A DNA stretch of 33,980 nt from contig JAQXGQ010000134.1 of NCBI GenBank assembly GCA_029006795.1, forward strand, positions 1 through 33,980, in the 5' to 3' direction. Shown here in pieces: positions 24,285-31,533 of this stretch (position 1 is its first letter; each line of letters starts with the position of its first letter). This stretch comes from Clostridiales bacterium (lineage in GTDB: Bacteria > Bacillota > Clostridia > Lachnospirales > Lachnospiraceae). The notes beneath the pieces are model-generated. The model had not been told where the DNA came from and ran no database searches. It worked only from the letters and a program-made list of their open reading frames with translations. Both the position numbers and the translations under genes were made by a program.

Positions 24285-25184
24285 ATGAAAGAAAAGAAAA
24301 GAAGAAAGAAAACATCGGTGTGGGATAAAATTTTTGTCGTGTGCAATACCATTTTTATGATTGCGTTTGTGGTGATTACGCTGTATCCGGTGCTAAATAC
24401 ATTAGCAATATCCTTTAATGATGGAACAGATGCTTTAAGAGGCGGTATATATTTATTCCCACGAAAATTTACTCTGAAAAACTATACTACAGTATTACAG
24501 AAGCAAAATCTGATTACCGGAGCTTATATTACAGTGGCACGAACTGTTATCGGAACACTGCTTGCCTTAGTGGCAAATGCGATACTTGCATTTATTGTCA
24601 GCAGAAAGCGTTTCCTGTTTAAAAAACAGCTTTCTTTATTCTGGGTAGTTACTATGTATGTAAATGGAGGAATGATACCGACTTTCCTGTTATACAAAGG
24701 AATAGGTCTGACCAACAGCTTCTGGGTTTATGTTATTCCTGGAATGGTAAGCGCTTTTAACATGTTGGTAATCAGAACCTATATGAACGGTATTCCGGAT
24801 AGTTTAGAGGAATCTGCTCAGTTAGATGGTGCGGGATATATGACGGTTTTCTGGAAAATTATATCTCCATTGTGTAAGCCGGTATACGCTACTGTGGCAT
24901 TATTCGTCGCAGTGGGACAGTGGAATTCATGGTTTGACGCTATGCTCTATAACCGTATGAGTGCAAACCTGACAACATTACAGTATGAGTTGATGAAATT
25001 ATTGTCCTCTGTTACGAATCAGGGGAATTCCGTGGAAGCTATGAAAAATGCAGCGGGGGCAGTAACGCCTACTTCCGTCCGGGCAGCAGCTACCATTCTT
25101 ACCATGTTGCCGATTATCTGTCTGTATCCGTTTTTACAGAGATATTTTGTGACAGGACTTACGATAGGAGGAGTAAAAGAGTGA
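24285..25184 (+). CDS. ABC sugar transporter permease (YtcP/LplC type)
   Basis: The 299-residue protein has about six membrane helices, a basic start (KEKKRRKKTSVWDKIF), the MYVNGGMIPTFLLYKGIGL segment typical of the YtcP group, and the EAA-like loop EESAQLDGAGYMTVFWKIISPL. It is the partner of the permease just upstream. The ATG at 24285 has GGAGG 5 bases before it, the same spacing as in the first permease, and is preferred to 24273. Its stop codon overlaps the GTG start of the GH8 gene by four bases (GTGA), so import and the first hydrolytic enzyme are translationally linked. Confidence 0.94.
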   Translation: MKEKKRRKKTSVWDKIFVVCNTIFMIAFVVITLYPVLNTLAISFNDGTDALRGGIYLFPRKFTLKNYTTVLQKQNLITGAYITVARTVIGTLLALVANAILAFIVSRKRFLFKKQLSLFWVVTMYVNGGMIPTFLLYKGIGLTNSFWVYVIPGMVSAFNMLVIRTYMNGIPDSLEESAQLDGAGYMTVFWKIISPLCKPVYATVALFVAVGQWNSWFDAMLYNRMSANLTTLQYELMKLLSSVTNQGNSVEAMKNAAGAVTPTSVRAAATILTMLPIICLYPFLQRYFVTGLTIGGVKE

Positions 25185-26335
25185 AGCAGGGAGCGTTTTA
25201 TACGGGGAAATACACCAATGCTTTTGCTAAAGTAGGTTATTCATTAGAGGAAATTGAAAAGCGGAAAGAGGAAATTTTTTATACGCTGTTTTACGGAAGT
25301 GAGGAGGAGCGTTTTTACCACCCTGTAGGCGAGGATATGGGATACATGGAGGATACCGGAAATCATGATGTTCGTACGGAAGGAATGTCTTACGGTATGA
25401 TGATGTGTGTTCAGATGAACAGGAAAGAGGAGTTTGACCGCCTCTGGAAATGGGCAAGAACCTATATGTATTTAGAAGAAGGTGAAAATGCCGGATATTT
25501 TGCATGGTCTTGTCAGACAGATGGTGTAAAAAATTCCTATGGGGCTGCCCCTGACGGAGAAGAATTTTTTGCTATGGCGTTGTTTTTTGCTGCTCACCGC
25601 TGGGGAAATGGTACAGGTATCTTTGATTATGAGAGAGAGGCAAAGGAATTACTGCACACTTGTATTCACAAAGGGGAGAATGGTACTCCCGGGCGTGCTA
25701 TGTGGGATAGAGAAAACAAACTTATCCGTTTTGTGACAGACGTGGATTTTACAGACCCGTCCTACCATCTGCCCCATTTTTATGAACTATTTGCAAAATG
25801 GGCATATGAGGAGGACAGAGATTTTTTTGCGGAGGCGGCAGAGGCGAGCCGTGCTTATCTAAAAAAAGCGTGTCATCCGGTCACCGGACTTATGGCAGAA
25901 TATGCAAACTTTGATGGTACGCCTTATGTGGGGGGCGAAGAAATCTGGGGAGGCAGACACGACTGGTATTACAGTGATGCCTACCGGACTATTGCTAATA
26001 TTGCATTAGACTATGAATGGTTTGGGAAGGATAACTGGGCTGTGACAGAGGTAGAACGGTTACAGAAATTTTTCTGTGAAACCCTAGAGGAAAAAGACAG
26101 GGATGGAATCTTTTCCGTAGATGGGACAGTTATTTCGGGAAAGGCATTGCATCCGGTGGCAATCATTGCCACGAATGCCCAGGCAGGACTGATATCTGAG
26201 CACAAGAATGCCTATGAGTGTATTAGGAATTTCTGGAATACGCCATTGCGTACCGGAAAGCGTAGGTATTATGATAATTGTTTGTACTTTTTTGCATTTC
26301 TGGCATTGAGTGGAAATTACCGGATATATGAATGA
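25181..26335 (+). CDS. GH8 reducing-end xylose-releasing exo-oligoxylanase
   Basis: The 384-residue protein fits the Rex group of family GH8 in length and sequence. It begins with GAFYTGKYTNAFAKVGYS and carries the catalytic acid Glu67 in DVRTEGMSYGMMM, WSCQTDGVKNSYGAAPDGEEFFAMAL, and the catalytic base region HDWYYSDAYRT (Asp261/Asp266). Rex enzymes release xylose from the reducing end of xylo-oligosaccharides of three or more units. No signal peptide, so cytoplasmic. The start is GTG with AGGAGG upstream and overlaps the permease stop. GH43 follows after 21 bases. Rex and beta-xylosidases attack opposite ends of the same imported chains. Confidence 0.93.
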   Translation: MKQGAFYTGKYTNAFAKVGYSLEEIEKRKEEIFYTLFYGSEEERFYHPVGEDMGYMEDTGNHDVRTEGMSYGMMMCVQMNRKEEFDRLWKWARTYMYLEEGENAGYFAWSCQTDGVKNSYGAAPDGEEFFAMALFFAAHRWGNGTGIFDYEREAKELLHTCIHKGENGTPGRAMWDRENKLIRFVTDVDFTDPSYHLPHFYELFAKWAYEEDRDFFAEAAEASRAYLKKACHPVTGLMAEYANFDGTPYVGGEEIWGGRHDWYYSDAYRTIANIALDYEWFGKDNWAVTEVERLQKFFCETLEEKDRDGIFSVDGTVISGKALHPVAIIATNAQAGLISEHKNAYECIRNFWNTPLRTGKRRYYDNCLYFFAFLALSGNYRIYE

Positions 26336-26356
26336 AAAAAGGAGGACACATTTTAT

Positions 26357-27904
26357 ATGTATGTAGCAAAAAATCCAATTCTTCCGGGATTTTCCCCGGA
26401 CCCATCTATTTGCAGGGTGGGGGAAGATTATTATATTGTAACTTCAAGCTTCGCCTATTTTCCGGGAGTTCCCATCTATCACAGCAGGGATCTTGCCCAT
26501 TGGGAACAGATTGGAAATGTACTGGATCGGGAGACACAGTTACCTCTAGAGGGCTGCGGTCATTCTCAGGGGATTTTTGCACCAACCCTGCGCTACCATA
26601 ACGGAATGTTCTATATGATTACTACTAATATTTCCGGTGGTGGAAATTTTGTGGTGACGGCAGAAAGACCGGAGGGACCATGGTCAGAGCCTTATTATCT
26701 GGGAAAAGAGGCACAGGGAATAGATCCTAGTCTTTTCTTTGATGAGGATGGCAGATGCTATTATGTGGGAACAAGACCGAACCAGTCTGGTGTCCGCTAT
26801 AACGGAGACTGGGAAATCTGGTTACAAGAGCTGGATTTGGAAAAAATGAAACTGACGGGAGAGAGCAAAAAAATCTGGAAAGGTGCTATGCGCCATGCAA
26901 TCTGGCCGGAGGGCCCTCATATATATAAGAAGGACGGTTGGTATTATGTGATACATGCAGAGGGAGGAACCGCAATGGAACATTCCATCTCTGCTGCTAG
27001 AAGCAGGAATCTGTGGGGACCTTATGAGGGATGCAAAAGAAACCCGATTTTTTCCCATCGTCATCTTGGAGCAGAGTATCCTGTGGCAGCAGCAGGTCAT
27101 GGAGATCTCGTAGAGGACGGTCATGGAAACTGGTATATGGTGATGTTGGCGGTGAGAAGATGGGAAGGCTACGGAAATACAGGAAGAGACACTTACCTTG
27201 CAAAGGTATCCTGGGAGGAAGACTGGCCTGTGATTAATCCGGGAGTTGGCAAATTGGAAGAGGCTGTGGAATTGCCGGGGACACCGGACAGAGTGATGCC
27301 TAAGACAAGGAGCTGGCATTTCTATAGAGAAAAATTGCCATATGGTTTCATGAGGCTTCGAAATCCGAAAGAGGAGCGTTACACTTTAAAAGAGAGGGAA
27401 GGAAGTCTTAGGATATATGCTGGAAAGGAGACACTTACAGACAGAGAAAGCCCTTCCTATGTCTGTGTCAGCCAGCAGGAATATGAATATCGTTTGACGG
27501 CGTTGATGGAGTTTTATAACGGAGAGGAAAATGAAGAGGCGGGTATTGCCGTGTTGTGCAATGAAAATAATCATATCCGTTTGGTAAAAAGATATCGAGA
27601 TAAGAAGCCTTTCATTTGCCTGATTGCCTGTCAGAAAGAAAAAACGGAAATTTTATCAGAACAGAGTATTCTAGAGGGGCGTACAGAACTTGTTATGGTA
27701 AGCAGAGGACAGAAAACAGACTGGTATGTCAAAGTAGACGGACAGGAGTACTGCGTGGTAGCAGAAGATGTTGATATGAGAAATTTCAGTACAGAGGTTA
27801 CCGGTGGATTTACGGGATGTACTTTGGGAATGTATGTTACTGCAAATGGAAAAGAAAGTAAAAATTATGCAGATTTTCTGCATTTTTCCTGTGAAATAGA
27901 ATAG
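26357..27904 (+). CDS. GH43 beta-xylosidase (possibly with arabinofuranosidase activity)
   Basis: The 515-residue protein has an N-terminal five-bladed propeller with the GH43 triad: Asp15 in FSPDPSICR, Asp123 in GIDPSLFF and Glu185 in PEGPHIYK. A C-terminal beta-sandwich from about residue 320 is typical of the XynB-like GH43 subfamilies. It should release xylose (or arabinose) from the non-reducing end of xylo-oligosaccharides. No signal peptide. AAAGGAGGACA precedes the ATG. It sits between GH8 and the remnant binding-protein gene and is likely the last intact gene of the transcript that starts at the binding protein. Substrate choice between xylose and arabinose is not decided by the sequence. 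Confidence 0.93.
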   Translation: MYVAKNPILPGFSPDPSICRVGEDYYIVTSSFAYFPGVPIYHSRDLAHWEQIGNVLDRETQLPLEGCGHSQGIFAPTLRYHNGMFYMITTNISGGGNFVVTAERPEGPWSEPYYLGKEAQGIDPSLFFDEDGRCYYVGTRPNQSGVRYNGDWEIWLQELDLEKMKLTGESKKIWKGAMRHAIWPEGPHIYKKDGWYYVIHAEGGTAMEHSISAARSRNLWGPYEGCKRNPIFSHRHLGAEYPVAAAGHGDLVEDGHGNWYMVMLAVRRWEGYGNTGRDTYLAKVSWEEDWPVINPGVGKLEEAVELPGTPDRVMPKTRSWHFYREKLPYGFMRLRNPKEERYTLKEREGSLRIYAGKETLTDRESPSYVCVSQQEYEYRLTALMEFYNGEENEEAGIAVLCNENNHIRLVKRYRDKKPFICLIACQKEKTEILSEQSILEGRTELVMVSRGQKTDWYVKVDGQEYCVVAEDVDMRNFSTEVTGGFTGCTLGMYVTANGKESKNYADFLHFSCEIE

Positions 27905-27917
27905 CCCGGAAAAGAGG

Positions 27918-27946
27918 TTGCTATAGAGGACTGCACCCGATATAAT
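27918..27946 (+). promoter_or_regulatory. Promoter upstream of the remnant gene and GH3
   Basis: TTGCTA (27918-27923) and a perfect TATAAT (27941-27946) are exactly 17 bases apart. Transcription would start near 27953, giving the GH3 gene its own promoter inside the cluster. Confidence 0.75.
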
Positions 27947-27968
27947 GAGGGAAGAAAGGGGTGCAGTC
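27929..27968. promoter_or_regulatory. 10-bp inverted repeat flanking the -10 box
   Basis: GACTGCACCC (27929-27938) and GGGTGCAGTC (27959-27968) are perfect complements 20 bases apart. The left arm is in the promoter spacer and the right arm just after the predicted start, so this could be an operator pair or, in read-through RNA, a hairpin. Confidence 0.6.
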
Positions 27969-28303
27969 ATGAGAAAAAATGTTAGGGTTGACCCGGAATC
28001 CTTTACTCAGAATTATAGAGAATATCTGGAAAAACTGGCATCCGGCAGAGTCCTCGGAATGGTAGATCAATGGTGGCAGTTTGCTTATGATGTGAACGAT
28101 TCTTTAGAGCGTATGACGGCAATGGGGTGTGGATATGTGCCGCTTCCTATTACCATGGCAAACATGAATATTTGCCACAAGTGATTATGACGGAAAATTT
28201 TGAAGAAACCTGGGATGCCTATATGGAGAACTATGAGATATGTCAGCCGGATATATTCTTTCAGGAAATGCAGCAGGAATTAGAACGTAGATTAGAAAAA
28301 TAA
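27969..28303 (+). pseudogene. Decayed second copy of the solute-binding protein
   Basis: The first part (27987-28157) encodes VDPESFTQNYREYLEKL, GRVLGMVDQWWQFAYDVND and YVPLPIT, matching residues 285-342 of the intact binding protein at 21470. Then, in another frame starting at 28164, the text reads KHEYLPQVIMTENFEETW and QEMQQELERRLEK up to the stop at 28301, matching residues 518 to near the end. About 284 N-terminal residues including the signal peptide and about 175 middle residues are missing, and the two pieces are out of frame. It is a remnant, not a functional protein. Its presence before GH3 suggests that this arm once had its own transporter component or arose by duplication. Confidence 0.9.
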
Positions 28304-28348
28304 GAAAATAAAGAGAAATTTTGATATATAGAATTGGGAGATAGGAGT

Positions 28349-30463
28349 ATGAACAGGGAAGAAGCAAGAAAAAAAGCAGAAGAACTGGTAGGGAAAATGA
28401 CATTAGAGGAGCGGGCAAGCCAGCTTAGATATGATGCACCACCTATCAAGCGGCTTGGAATACCAGCATATAACTGGTGGAATGAGGCACTTCATGGGGT
28501 AGCTAGGGCAGGACAGGCTACGGTGTATCCCCAGGCAATTGGATTGGCTGCTACCTTTGATACAGAGTTATTAAACGAGGTGGGAGATGCTGTTTCTACC
28601 GAGGGCAGAGCAAAGTATAACGCATATTCAGCCTTAAATGACAGGGATATTTATAAAGGACTTACCTTCTGGGCACCGAATGTAAATATTTTCCGTGATC
28701 CAAGATGGGGAAGGGGACATGAGACTTATGGTGAGGATCCGTATCTTACAGGGTGTCTTGGAACTGCCTATGTGAGGGGGCTACAGGGAGATGGGGATAC
28801 TATGAAGGCAGCAGCCTGTGCGAAACATTTTGCTGTACACTCAGGACCTGAGGCGGTGCGTCATGAGTTTGATGCAGTTGCAACGAAAAAGGATATGAAT
28901 GAAACCTATCTGCCGGCATTTCAGGCATTGGTTCAACAGGCAGATGTGGAGGCAGTCATGGGAGCATATAACCGTACCAATGGGGAACCATGCTGTGGAA
29001 GCAATACGCTACTTAAGAATATTCTTAGAGAAGAATGGGGATTTAAGGGACATGTCGTCTCTGACTGTTGGGCAATCCGGGATTTTCATGAAAACCATAT
29101 GGTGACTTCAACACCGATGGAGTCTGCCGCAATGGCTATTAATGCGGGCTGTGATTTAAACTGCGGAGTGACTTATTTACATATCTTAAGTGCTTATCAG
29201 GCAGGATTAGTGACGGAGGAAACCATTACTGAGTCGGCAGTACGTCTTTATACAACAAGATATCTGTTAGGGCTTTTTGACGGCAGTGAGTATGATGATA
29301 TTCCTTATGAAAAAGTAGAGTGCAGGGAACATCTTGAACTTGCAGAGAAGGCGGCGGCAGAAAGTTTTGTCCTGCTAAAAAATAACGGCATTCTTCCGTT
29401 GAAGAAAGAGAAAATAAAAACTTTAGGCATCATCGGGCCTAATGCAAACAGCCGAGCTTCCCTCATTGGAAATTATCATGGAACTGCATCGGAATATGTG
29501 ACAGTACAGGAGGGAGTTTCACGTTTTCTGGGGGATGATGTGCGTGTGCTGACTTCTGTGGGCTGTGATTTATTCCGCGACCGGACAGAAGCTCTTGCGA
29601 TGCAGCAGGACCGTCTGATGGAAGCAAGGATTGTGGCAGAACACAGTGATGTGGTACTGTTATGTCTTGGATTAGATGAGACGTTAGAGGGAGAAGAAGG
29701 GGATACTGGAAACAGCTATGCCTCAGGAGATAAAACAGACTTGCTTTTACCTGAGTCGCAGCGTCTTTTGATGGAGACCGTGGCAGAAACAAAAACACCG
29801 GTAGTACTTTGCATGATGGCGGGAAGTGATATGGATTTAAGTTATGCCAGAGAACATTTTGATGCAATTTTAGAGTTATGGTATCCGGGAGGTCAGGGTG
29901 GAAACGCTGCTGCAAAAGTATTGTTCGGAGAACTCTCTCCCTCAGGAAAATTGCCAATAACTTTCTATGAGACATTAGAGGAACTGCCGGAATTTGAGGA
30001 TTATTCCATGAAGGGAAGAACTTACCGTTACATGGAACATAAAGCACAGTATCCCTTTGGTTTTGGGTTGACCTACGGTAAGGCGCAGATGCTTTCGGCA
30101 AAGGTTATAAAAAATCCAAACAACCCATCGGAATACTGCATATGTGCAGATATAAAAAATAACGGAGATACTGATATAGAAGAAGTTGTAGAGGTTTATA
30201 TAAAGAAGGTAGATTCTGCGAACGATACGCCAAATCCGTCTCTTTGTGCATTTAAGCGTGTGTCATTGTTAGCGGGAGAAAGGAAAGAAATTGAGATTGC
30301 CCTTCCCAAAACGGCATTCACTGTAGTAAATGAAGAGGGTGACCGTATAGTAGAAGGAGAGCGTTTCCGTTTTTATGTGGGATTTTCTCAGCCGGATGAA
30401 CGAAGTGTAGAGCTGATGGGAGAGAAACCTTTAGAAGTGGAAATTGCGATATCTTTCACATAA
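28349..30463 (+). CDS. GH3 beta-xylosidase/beta-glucosidase
   Basis: The 704-residue protein has the three-part GH3 plan: a TIM-barrel domain with YNWWNEALHGVAR, KHFAVHSGPE (Lys159, His160) and the nucleophile Asp239 in VVSDCWAI; an alpha/beta sandwich from about residue 330 (FVLLKNNGILPL, GEEGDTGNSY); and a C-terminal fibronectin-III-like domain. YNWWNEALHGVAR is typical of xylan-active GH3 proteins, so beta-xylosidase is the first guess, with beta-glucosidase as the alternative. No signal peptide. The ATG at 28349 is chosen over a TTG at 28334, with GGGAG 8 bases before it. It lies 45 bases after the binding-protein remnant and may be driven by the promoter at 27918. Confidence 0.92.
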   Translation: MNREEARKKAEELVGKMTLEERASQLRYDAPPIKRLGIPAYNWWNEALHGVARAGQATVYPQAIGLAATFDTELLNEVGDAVSTEGRAKYNAYSALNDRDIYKGLTFWAPNVNIFRDPRWGRGHETYGEDPYLTGCLGTAYVRGLQGDGDTMKAAACAKHFAVHSGPEAVRHEFDAVATKKDMNETYLPAFQALVQQADVEAVMGAYNRTNGEPCCGSNTLLKNILREEWGFKGHVVSDCWAIRDFHENHMVTSTPMESAAMAINAGCDLNCGVTYLHILSAYQAGLVTEETITESAVRLYTTRYLLGLFDGSEYDDIPYEKVECREHLELAEKAAAESFVLLKNNGILPLKKEKIKTLGIIGPNANSRASLIGNYHGTASEYVTVQEGVSRFLGDDVRVLTSVGCDLFRDRTEALAMQQDRLMEARIVAEHSDVVLLCLGLDETLEGEEGDTGNSYASGDKTDLLLPESQRLLMETVAETKTPVVLCMMAGSDMDLSYAREHFDAILELWYPGGQGGNAAAKVLFGELSPSGKLPITFYETLEELPEFEDYSMKGRTYRYMEHKAQYPFGFGLTYGKAQMLSAKVIKNPNNPSEYCICADIKNNGDTDIEEVVEVYIKKVDSANDTPNPSLCAFKRVSLLAGERKEIEIALPKTAFTVVNEEGDRIVEGERFRFYVGFSQPDERSVELMGEKPLEVEIAISFT

Positions 30464-30484
30464 TTATCACAGTTTTATCCGTTT

Positions 30485-30511
30485 TTGTACACATTTCATG
30501 TCTAGTATAAA
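30485..30511 (+). promoter_or_regulatory. Weak candidate promoter of the ABC-2 operon
   Basis: TTGTAC (30485-30490) and TATAAA (30506-30511) are only 15 bases apart. No terminator is visible between the GH3 stop and this site, so read-through is also possible. Confidence 0.3.
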
Positions 30512-30585
30512 AGAATACTTACCAGGGAAAAATAATACCTGATAGGGGAAGAACATGAGAATGTGACAAAAAAGGAGGAAGAAAC

Positions 30586-31533
30586 GTGATTGAAATCAAT
30601 CATCTTGTGAAACGATACGGAAATCACATGGCGGTAGATGACCTGTCGTTACAGGTGGAACCGGGAAAAATCTATGGATTTTTAGGCCCAAACGGAGCGG
30701 GAAAATCCACGACCATGAATATTATTACCGGTTACTTAGCATCCACCAGCGGGGAAGTAAAAATTAATGGAAAAGATGTGACAGTGGAGCCGGAGGAAGC
30801 AAAAAAATGTATTGGCTACCTTCCGGAGCTGCCGCCCCTTTATACGGATATGACGGTAAAGGAATATATGGATTTTGCGGCGGAATTAAAAAAGATAGAG
30901 AAAGGAAAGCGGGCAGAACAGGTAAAGCAGGCGATGGAAATGACAGGTATCTTAGATGTCTCCGGGCGCTTGATAAGAAATCTGTCCAAAGGTTATAAAC
31001 AGAGGGTTGGTCTTGCCCAGGCGGTGTTAGGGGAGCCGGAGATTATCATTTTAGATGAGCCTACCGTTGGGCTTGACCCGAAACAGATAATAGAAATTCG
31101 TGAGTTAATAAAAAAGCTTGGCGAAAATCATACCGTCATATTAAGTTCTCATATTTTGACGGAGATTTCTGCGGTCTGCGACCATGTATTTATTATTTCT
31201 AAGGGAAAACTGGTTGCCAGCGACAGTACGGAAAACCTCTTAGAGCGCATGACGGGAAATCAGCAGATAGAGCTTCTCTTAAATGCGGAGAAAAACACAG
31301 CAGAAGAAAAGATGCTTGCCATAGCGGGAGTGGAGCGATGCGAAGTATTAGAGCAGAAAGAAGAAAATACGGTCGCATTGCTTCTTTTTGCAAAAAAGGA
31401 CTGCGATATCCGGGAAGAAATTTTTCATACCTGTGTAGCGGCACAGATGCCGATTCTGGAAATGAAGACGGCAGAAAAATCCTTAGAGGATGTATTCTTA
31501 GAATTGACAGCTAAGGGAGGTATCGAAAAATGA
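30586..31533 (+). CDS. ABC-2-type transporter ATP-binding protein (GldA-like)
   Basis: The 315-residue ATPase has Walker A GPNGAGKST (residues 34-42), the signature LSKGYKQRVGLAQA (133-146), Walker B IIILDEPTVGLD (153-164) and the switch His in LSSHIL. The last 90 or so residues form the regulatory extension typical of exporters of this class. GTG start with AAAGGAGGAAG before it. The stop overlaps the permease start by four bases (ATGA). The set of ATPase, fused permease and DUF4340 protein resembles the Gld/Nos-type export systems found widely in Firmicutes, with unknown cargo. It is not the ATPase of the sugar importer, which belongs to another class. Confidence 0.93.
   Translation: MIEINHLVKRYGNHMAVDDLSLQVEPGKIYGFLGPNGAGKSTTMNIITGYLASTSGEVKINGKDVTVEPEEAKKCIGYLPELPPLYTDMTVKEYMDFAAELKKIEKGKRAEQVKQAMEMTGILDVSGRLIRNLSKGYKQRVGLAQAVLGEPEIIILDEPTVGLDPKQIIEIRELIKKLGENHTVILSSHILTEISAVCDHVFIISKGKLVASDSTENLLERMTGNQQIELLLNAEKNTAEEKMLAIAGVERCEVLEQKEENTVALLLFAKKDCDIREEIFHTCVAAQMPILEMKTAEKSLEDVFLELTAKGGIEK

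Noticed and set aside
26822-27319. Open frame of 165 codons on the minus strand
   Set aside because: It is antisense to GH43, with composition and residues typical of a shadow frame.
27945-28184. A 79-residue intact small protein
   Set aside because: It is only the first fragment of the decayed binding protein; the matching C-terminus continues in another frame after it.
29463-30101. Long open frame of 212 codons on the minus strand
   Set aside because: It lies wholly inside the GH3 gene, shows no family motif, and has no promoter or ribosome binding site.
30586-31533. ATPase for the xylo-oligosaccharide importer
   Set aside because: It is of the ABC-2 exporter class and is overlapped by its own permease gene; the importer needs an MsmX-type ATPase, which is not in the window.
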